In this document: piece after piece, positions 57,236-64,000 of the stretch
Layout of the letters: each line of letters opens with the position of its first letter
Numbering within the stretch: the first letter of the stretch is position 1
NCBI GenBank assembly: GCA_036346395.1
Contig: CM070594.1
Span: 30,723,385-30,787,384, forward strand
Length of the DNA stretch: 64,000 nucleotides
Direction: 5' to 3'
From: Hsuehochloa calcarea
Lineage: Eukaryota; Streptophyta; Magnoliopsida; Poales; Poaceae
Translations under genes and position numbers: made by a program
Notes under the pieces: model-generated
What the model was told of the DNA's origin: nothing
Seen by the model: the letters and a program-made list of their open reading frames with translations, nothing else
Databases searched by the model: none

Positions 57236-59320
57236 GTCATACCACGTAATGCAATTTATAGATGATGGCTTATTCCAAAGGAATGGCTTCTGTGGTTATT
57301 TTGCAGAAATGCAACATTTGCAATTGAATACAAATAATAGATTGAAAGCATAATTCAAAACAAATAGTCAATAATAAATTAACAATTGATTTCTCAAGGG
57401 ACACATAGTCTAATCAAGTTATTCACACAGCTGACCCTTCCCAATTGTTTTTATGAAAATCTACCCTTCGTGTGAAATTCCCGAGCATGTCCATAACCGA
57501 GGACGCGGCTATTCGAATAGATCGATTTAACACTCTGCAGAGGCTGTACACTTTACCCACACGATACAATCAGTGTAGCGATCACTGACCATAACAAAAC
57601 CTTTCAGAAACTTCATCTCAAACAATGACACTCCTGGTGTGCTTTACTACCATCCAATTTGTACACACAGCCCTTGGAACGACACACACCATTAGACAGG
57701 GATGCAGCGAACCGTCCCGCGATGTGACATATCACACCTCCAAATTTCATCACACACCTTAAATACAACCCGAGTTGTCAATGTCAAGACTCCATAACTT
57801 ACTAAGTCGGGCCAAACCCATACTAGGCATGTGGTCGCACAAGAAGGCCCAGCCTCAATGGCGCACAAAGTTAAGTCCTTAATTGACCAAGGCAAGACTT
57901 CCAGTTTTTCCCAAATCATAAAGATTATATCACGCAGTTCCACCATTCACACAGATCCACCACTTGCCTTAGTCTAAATCTTTTCCCACCCTGTTGATTA
58001 AGTGCAACACATGCCATCAACGAGTAATAGCACACAGCACACACAGTTTCATCACACAGTTCCATAATCACTTAGTCAAGTTTATAATTGCAACTCTCAC
58101 ATGAAATGATGACTCGTGGCAAGGCTAAGCAGTCTAATCGTATCTAACCAACCCACGTTGGTGCTATGATAATACCAACTAATAATGAACCAACCTAGGG
58201 TGACAAAAGATCATGACATACAATAGACAATGTGGATATAACAAATTGGATTAATAGCTATCCCAAAAGCATTTAAATAAATACTTGAAATAGAATGCAA
58301 TACCTTGAAACAAAGTATTTTGAAAACTGGGTTCAATATGATCAAAGGTATAACTTGCCTTGAAATAATTTAAAGTACTGGTCTTGATCTTGAGGAGGTG
58401 CTCCTTCTTCAGCAAAATTTCCCGAAGTATCGACGTCTACTCGCAAACGAGACAAAAGAAACCAAAAACAAATAAATACAGAAGCAAAACAACTGTAAAA
58501 ATTCAAATACAATTCACCATTAAATAGATCTTAATTTTATATGAATTTACAAATTTGAATGGGCTTAATCGGAGTTCGGATGCAAAAGATATGGGCTTTG
58601 GAAGATTGGAAAATCAAATAAACCCTAATTTGGATTTTATTGAATTTCCCGAATTATTTTTATAAAGGAAAATCGGATTATTGCGCAATGCTTGCGTCAG
58701 CCGAGAATTTCCGGAAAAAGAAATAAATTTAAAATAGAATCTGACATGTGGGCCCCACATGTCAGTCTCGGGGTTCACGGTGGACCGAGTGCACCGAACC
58801 GAGGGAAATCTGGCGCGGTGGACCGAGCCACGCGACGCGCGTGTCTGGCGCCGATCCGGCGCCACGCGGCCGCCACACCAAAGACTGCCGACGCCGGCGC
58901 CGGCGACGATAACGGCGGTGGTGGCGCTCGGGACCCGATGGTCACCGGCGAACGGCGGCGACTCGCCGGCAGTGAGTGGTACCAACGTGTAGAGGAGATT
59001 ATTGCGCACATATGGGCACTGGTTTGAGCACCTGGGCTTGACGGAGATGGCCAGCGGCGAGGAAGAAGCGGCGGTGAAGACTCGGGTTTTGTCGGGAGAG
59101 TGCTCCGGCGATGCTCGGCGACGAGGAAGTGCGCACGGTAGCTCGAACTTGCCGATCACGATGGTGCGATCAGGAGCAAGGGCGACGACGACAACAAGAA
59201 ACCACTGGAGAAGAAGCTCGGCCGAAAACCCTAAAACTCGAAATGCGGCGGCGCTAGGGCGATCGGGGCGACGAGAGTGGCGGCTTTGGGTTGCGGAGGC
59301 CCGGGCGGTGCTAAGGGAGG

Positions 59321-59330
59321 TATTTATAGG
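59321..59330 (-). promoter_or_regulatory. gypsy E LTR TATA box
   Basis: Minus-strand CCTATAAATA in an otherwise GC-rich context, followed by a CCTCCGCAACCC-type leader. Confidence 0.65.
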
Positions 59331-60122
59331 CCCGGGGGACGCCGGATTTGGAAATCCCCAAATCGGTCCGAACGGCGCGATTTGAAAATCCGAGATTCGG
59401 GGAGATTGAAACCGATTCGGGATTTGATTTGGTTTGGAACGGATAAGAAATAACCGAAGACACGATTTGGTGGGGTCGGCACGAAGAATCAGCAACGAAT
59501 ACGCGTTTGTCGGACGAGGCTTCGAACTCCAAAGAATGGCGCGAAGGCGCGGGCGAGGAAGAAGAAGGCTCACGAGACGACGACTTCGGTCCGCAGCCCA
59601 CCGGTCGGCCGAGCGAGGACGAAGCGGTGCGCCGCGGCGATGGAAATCCAACTACCGAGGCGGCGCGCGAAGCGAAAGCGAGCGAGATCAGTGGACGAAG
59701 TCACGCGGCGACAATCCAACGGGTCAAGGCGGCGAGATCGCGGGCGAGTGGCAGCCAGGCGATGCTGATCCAACGGCTGGGAGTGAGCGGGCTGGAATAG
59801 TGTTGGGCTTCGCCCAATCTCGCTTCGAGGATTTAAAATAGATTTTTCTTTTTAATAAATCCAGAAAATGCAAATAGCAATTAGAAAATAGCAAATGACT
59901 TTGGAAAAATTTCAGAAAATTCTATAAAATATATCCAAGCATATAGAATCCAAATAAAATAATGTTGGCAATTGTTGATGTTGGGATTAAGCACATTAAA
60001 TCGGTTTGTCCTTAAAGTCCATATTAAGATTTTAATTTAATATTCAAATAAATCCAAATGGTGAATTTTCTCACTGCCACTATTTAAAAGATTTTTAAAA
60101 CTCTGAAAATTGGGATGTTACA

Positions 60123-60144
60123 AACCTCCCCCCCCCTTAAACGA
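60123..60144 (-). promoter_or_regulatory. gypsy E polypurine tract
   Basis: Minus-strand TTTAAGGGGGGGGGGAGG directly before the LTR start. The G run (10 here) is prone to length error. Confidence 0.9.
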
Positions 60145-60165
60145 ATCTCGACCCTGAGATTCCGG

Positions 60166-60734
60166 CTAGCTAGAGAAAAGGCTAGGGAACTCGGCTTTCA
60201 GCTCATCTTCACGTTCCCACGTTGCTTCTCCTTCTGAGTGGTTACTCCACTGGACTTTACAGAAACGAACGGTCTTGCTTCTGGTCCGGCGCTCTGCGAT
60301 ATCTAAAATCCTGACAGGCTGTTCTTTGTACGTGAGATCTTCCTTCAGTTCAATTGACTCCAACGGTTCCGCTCTTCCGCACACGAAGACAGTTCTTCAG
60401 CTGAGAGACATCAAAGACATCATGCACTCTTGCTAACGACTGTGGTAGCTCCAACTGGTACGCAACTTCTCCTCGGCGTTCCAAAATCTTGAACGGACCC
60501 ACATACCTTGGGGAAAGCTTCCCTTTGGTGTGGAATCTCTAACACCTCGGCGGAGTAACTCAAGATACACAAAATCCTCTGGTTCAAAACTGAGGTCACG
60601 GCGACGATTATCGGCATAACTCTTTTGCCTGGACTGGGCTATCTTTAACCTCTCTCTGATCATAGCAACTTGTTCTTCGGCCTCCTGAATAATATCTGGC
60701 CCGAACACTACACGTTAAAGTCGTCTCGACCAAT
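60166..60734 (-). pseudogene. gypsy E integrase C-terminus and chromodomain
   Basis: Frame 60384-60166 has SKTVRFCKVQWSNHSEGEA and TWEREDELKAEFPSLF, the chromodomain-like end of a Del/Tekay chromovirus. Frame 60708-60433 has RERLKIAQSRQKSYADNRRR and LSFEPEDFVYL, the integrase C-terminal GPY/F-type region. A frameshift near 60540 and another near 60400 separate them. The chromodomain would guide integration to modified chromatin. Confidence 0.92.
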
Positions 60735-61478
60735 TTAATGGAGTTCTCGAGTACGACCATACAAAGCTTCAAATGGTGATATCTGCAAACTGGCTTGATA
60801 ACTGTTGTTGTACGAGAATTCTGCATACAGCAAACTCTTATCCCAACTGGTAGCATTAGCTAAGGCATAGGCTCTCAACATATCTTCTAATATCGGGTTG
60901 ACTCTTTCAGTCTGTCCATCTGTCTGTGGATAATAAGCAGTACTGAAATTCAGATGAGTCCCCAGGGCTTCATGTAGACTTTGCCAGAAACGAGAGGTGA
61001 ATTGAGATCCTCGATCTGACACTATCTTCTTAGGCACACCGTGCAGACTGACGATTTTTGACATATATAACTCCGCCAAGCGGTCTCCTGAGTAAGTGGT
61101 TTTGACTGGCAAGAAATGGGCAACCTTAGTCAAACGATCCACTATTACCCAAATCGAATCATAACCTGATTGAGTCTTGGGTAAACCGGTAATAAAATCC
61201 ATACCGATCTCTTTCCACTTCCATTCTGGTATCTTCAGCGGTTGTAGCAATCCTGCTGGTCTCTGATGTTCGGCCTTTACTTTCTGACACACGTCGCCGC
61301 ATAAGGCAACGAACTCTGCGACGTCTCGCTTTAAGTTTGGCCACCAAAACTTATTCTTAACATCCTGATACATCTTAGTACTTCCAGGGTGAATTGAATA
61401 CTTTGAGTCATGGGCTTCCTTCAGAATCAGCTGTCTTAATCCATCAATATCCGGACACGTGATCGTCCATTGATCCAC
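60735..61478 (-). pseudogene. gypsy E integrase
   Basis: 247 codons without a break. Zinc-binding residues H23, H30, C60 and C64 (CX3C, one residue longer than usual). Catalytic triad D94 (GMDFITGLP), D155 (VSDRGSQF) and E191 (QTERVN), with exactly 35 residues between the second Asp and the Glu, as in D,D(35)E integrases. It would insert element DNA into the host genome. Of all integrases here only this one keeps the full triad in one frame. The frame ends at a stop soon after PFEALYGR, before the C-terminal domain. Confidence 0.95.
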
Positions 61479-62209
61479 AGTATATCCTGATCATCTATGG
61501 TGAAGTCTTTAAATTTTCCTTCTGCCATCTTCTTCTTGAGGTCGGCAAACTCAGAATCCTTGGGTTGCGCTTCACGAATCTGTTTCTCCAGAGTAGACTG
61601 CACTTCTAGACTGGCCACAAATCCTTCAGAGACAACTTCTAGCTATAGCTTCTGGAATTCCTCCTGAAGTTCCGAACACAACTCTTTTACTTCTAGAGCA
61701 TTGCAGTAGCTCTTACGACTCAGTGCATCTGCAACTACATTGGCCTTACCAGGATGGTAATGGATTCCAAGATTATAATCCTTTATTAATTCTAGCCATC
61801 TTCTCTGTCACATGTTCAAATCAGACTGAGTGAATATGTACTTCAAGCTCTTATGATCTGTGTAAACTTCACAGCGATTACCGATGAGATAATGACGCTA
61901 AATCTTCAAAGCATGCACTACGGTAGCTAATTCCAAATCATGAGTGGGATAATTCTCTTCAAGAGGCCTTAATTGCCTTGACGCATAAGCAACAGCTCTT
62001 CCTTCTTGCATAAGAACACATCCTAATCCTTGACGTGAGGCGTCACAATAGATATCAAAATCCTTACTGATATCCGGCAAAACTAGCACTGGGGCTGAAG
62101 TCAAACGTTTCTTCAGTTCTTGAAAACTCTCTTCACAAGCTGGGGTCCAAGTGAACTTCTTCTCTTTCTTCAACAATTGCGTAAGAGGCTTAGCAATCGT
62201 TGAGAATCC
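61479..62209 (-). pseudogene. gypsy E RNase H
   Basis: Frame 62176-61898 has FTWTPACEESFQELKKRLT, DIYCDASRQGLGCVLMQEG and VAYASRQLRPLEENYPTHDL, the RNase H start with its first catalytic Asp. The rest (EVYTDHKSLKYIFTQSDLN, RRWLELIKDY, HYHPGKANVVADALSRK) is in the same frame but interrupted by stops at 61898-61900 and 61808-61810. Reading continues into the linker AKSEF-like, DSEFADLKKKMAEGKFKDF. Confidence 0.92.
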
Positions 62210-63262
62210 CTAAATGAAACGGCGATAATATCCTGCCATTCCCAAGAAACTACGAATTTGAGTAATCGTCTTGGGCTGCTCCCAATTCATTACAGCTTTA
62301 ACCTTTCCGGGGTCAACTGCTACTCCTTCGGCTGTCATCACATGACCGAGGAAGTCAACTTTCTTCTTCCAAAACTCACACTTGCTGAACTTGGCATACA
62401 ACTGATGTTCTCTAAGCTTCTCTAGGATTAATCTCAAATGTTCAGCATGTTCTTCTTCTGACTTTGAGTATACCAAAATATCGTCAATGAATACTACCAC
62501 AAACTTATCCAAGTATTTCATGAATACTTTGTTCATCATGTTCATGAAGTAGGCAGGGGCATTAGTCAGACCAAACGACATGACTAAAAACTCATAATGT
62601 TCATACCGGGTTGAGAAAGCGGTCTTTGGTACATCCTTAGGACAAATCTTTAACTGATGGTAACCTGATCGCAGATCGATCTTGGAGAATACTCCGGCTC
62701 CTTTCATCTGGTCGAACAAATCATCAATTCTGGGCAAAGGGTATTTGTTCTTGATGGTAACTTCATTGAGAGAGCGATAGTCGATACACATCCTCATACT
62801 TCCATCTTTCTTCTTGACAAATAAAACTGGTGCTCCCCAGGGCGACGAACTAGGTCTTACAAAACCTTTCTCCAGTAGTTCTTCTATCTGCTTCTTCATT
62901 TCTACAAGTTCATCGGCTGGCATCCGATAGGGTCTTTTGGAAATTGGTGTTGTTCCTGGCACTAGATCGATGACAAACTCAATGTCACGGTCCGGCGGCA
63001 TTCCTGGTAATTCCTCTGGAAATATGTCCGGGTAATCTCTGACTATAGGTACATCTTCTAAGGAAACTGTCTTCAGACTGTTGACTACCAAATATCCATC
63101 ACGTACTGAGGTGGCTAGAAATTCCACTTTCTTTCCAATGGTATCCTCTATTGTCACGGCTCTTCGGCCACAATCTAACACTGCTTTATGTTTGGATAAC
63201 CAATCCATACCAAGGATGACATCTATGGTCTGAGTGTCTAGAACTATTAGGTTGGCTAGCAA
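62210..63262 (-). pseudogene. gypsy E protease C-terminus and reverse transcriptase
   Basis: 350 codons open. Residues 15-21 are VILGMDW, the end of the aspartic protease. The reverse transcriptase spans about residues 105-350, with KKKDGSMRMCIDYRSLNEV (150-168), FSKIDLRSGYHQ (192-203, first catalytic Asp), SFGLTNAPAYF (229-239) and the catalytic FIDD at 258-261. The frame stops at a TAG (62210-62212) just after GYYRRFI, at the RNase H boundary. This is the longest convincing coding frame in the window and the best marker of a relatively young gypsy copy. Confidence 0.95.
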
Positions 63263-63490
63263 CTCAACTCCAGCTATGAGTAACCTAGCTCCTAAACATC
63301 CAACTTTAGAACTTAGCTCTGCTCCAGTATTCGACTAACGAGTATGCTTAAGATGCATAACTTCCAATTTGTTCTTAGTTGCAAAATTCCGAAAACAAGC
63401 GAATCTGAAGCTCGAATCAAACAGAATCGATGCAGTAATCGAATTTACTAGAAACTTACCCAGTACAACGTCGGGTGCTTCTTGGGCTCC
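63263..63490 (-). pseudogene. gypsy E protease N-terminus
   Basis: VNSITASILFDSS (about 63395-63440) is the active-site region. The Asp-Ser-Gly motif has become Asp-Ser-Ser through what looks like a small deletion, and the frame shifts after FATKNKLEVMHLKHT. Then SSKVGCLGARLLIAGVELLA leads into the next frame. Confidence 0.8.
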
Positions 63491-64000
63491 TTCGGAGTGG
63501 CGTGGTTGACACGGCCTCGACCACCGATAGTGGTGCTCCTCGGATTGACCGTAGCTTGAGAAGTTCCTTGATGGTTGCACGCATCGCGTCTTGGTGGTGT
63601 GTTTCCAAGGTTGAAGCGTCTTCGGGTGATAGTCCCATTCTGCGGGCATCGGTTGGCGAAATGTCTGGCCGACGGCGAGTAAAGCAAACTCTGTTGTACT
63701 CACGTGGGTTCTTGTTGGATTGGGGTTGGTCGTGCGGGATTGCGGAAGTTCGAGCAACCGGGCGAGTCTTTGAAGTTGAGTGCTGTGGTCAGCGAGTGCG
63801 CAGTAGTGGAAAACGCGGCTAAGCTGCGGTGGAATCATTCTTGCCTTGGTGGGGTTGGTGACTTCCTTGCTGAGCCATTCTGCGCTTACGATGATCTTCT
63901 AATTCCTTGCGCCTATCCTCAAGAACCAAAGCTTTATTGATCAACTCTTGAAAATCAGGAAAGGTGTGGGCGATCAAGTTGACTTGAAGTCCAGTGTTCA
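63491..64000 (-). pseudogene. gypsy E gag C-terminal region, truncated by window
   Basis: Minus-strand NLIAHTFPDFQELINKALVL and EDRRKELEDHRKRRMAQQGS (about 63880-63990) is the end of the retrotransposon Gag domain. A stop follows near 63830. The frame 63687-63448 has HFANRCPQNG, the second half of a zinc knuckle. The rest of gag, the primer-binding site and the 5' LTR lie beyond the right edge. Confidence 0.88.

Larger units (their letters stand above)
56851..60122 (-). repeat. gypsy E 3' LTR, complete
   Basis: TGTCGGGACC at 56851 to GGGATGTTACA at 60122, 3272 bases. On the minus strand it starts TGTAACATCCC and lies against a polypurine tract. Three parts in transcription order: A+T-rich upstream region (60122-59840), a GC-rich region with TATA box and gene-like leader (59840-58750), and a long A+T-rich R/U5 (58750-56851). 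A 345-codon minus-strand frame (59651-58614) crosses the TATA box and is not credible as a gene. Confidence 0.9.

Noticed and set aside
58614..59651. 345-codon open frame on the minus strand
   Set aside because: It lies inside the gypsy E LTR, crosses its TATA box, is in GC-rich low-complexity DNA where stops are rare, and shows no known motif.

Overview
The window is plant nuclear DNA made almost entirely of nested LTR retrotransposons. I found no host gene, tRNA gene, rRNA gene or CRISPR array. Primer-binding sites complementary to initiator tRNA-Met, Ty3/gypsy elements with a chromodomain-like tail (Del/Tekay-type chromoviruses), and Ty1/copia elements with Sirevirus-type non-coding signatures point to a large-genome angiosperm, most likely a grass. 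The species cannot be named from the sequence. Element names below (gypsy A, B, E; copia C, D, D2) are mine.

Layout. 1-512: reverse-oriented A-type LTR cut by the window edge. 513-9840: gypsy B on the + strand, with the end of its 5' LTR, primer-binding site, a 4.3-kb nearly non-coding interior, and a 3' LTR split by a 2510-bp solo A LTR (6126-8635) with target-site duplication GAATC. 9841-13500: fragment of copia C (- strand) containing a reversed A LTR. 13501-24073: copia D (- strand), nearly complete but degenerate. 24074-49093: two tandem copies of a 12.4-kb composite. Each holds reversed A LTR, gypsy A interior (- strand), + strand A LTR fragment, B LTR fragment, copia C fragment, reversed A LTR and copia C gag. 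49094-51376: the copia C gag start, primer-binding site and 5' LTR. 51377-53641: copia D2 gag and 5' LTR. 53642-55665: a degenerate intron-bearing transposon gene (- strand) with its own TATA promoter. 55666-56850: non-coding, including a + strand LTR-like end. 56851-64000: gypsy E (- strand), with a complete 3.27-kb 3' LTR and the best-preserved pol, running off the right edge inside gag.

Order of events (inference). Copia C was hit by gypsy B and by an A LTR. B's 3' LTR had already received, or later received, a solo A LTR. The locus was rearranged so that a 5'-truncated gypsy A abuts a + strand A LTR fragment. The composite was then duplicated in tandem, because both copies share every breakpoint.

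Points of most interest: the 12.4-kb tandem duplication; a strand-symmetric GCTG/CTTTG (CAGC/CAAAG) difference between otherwise near-identical copies, which looks like a sequencing artefact at methylated CHG sites; a cascade of short hairpins and a stem-loop motif shared by LTR families of different sequence; and a possible leader intron in the A LTR. All coding regions are pseudogenes as read. Some frameshifts in the tandem copies may be artefacts.
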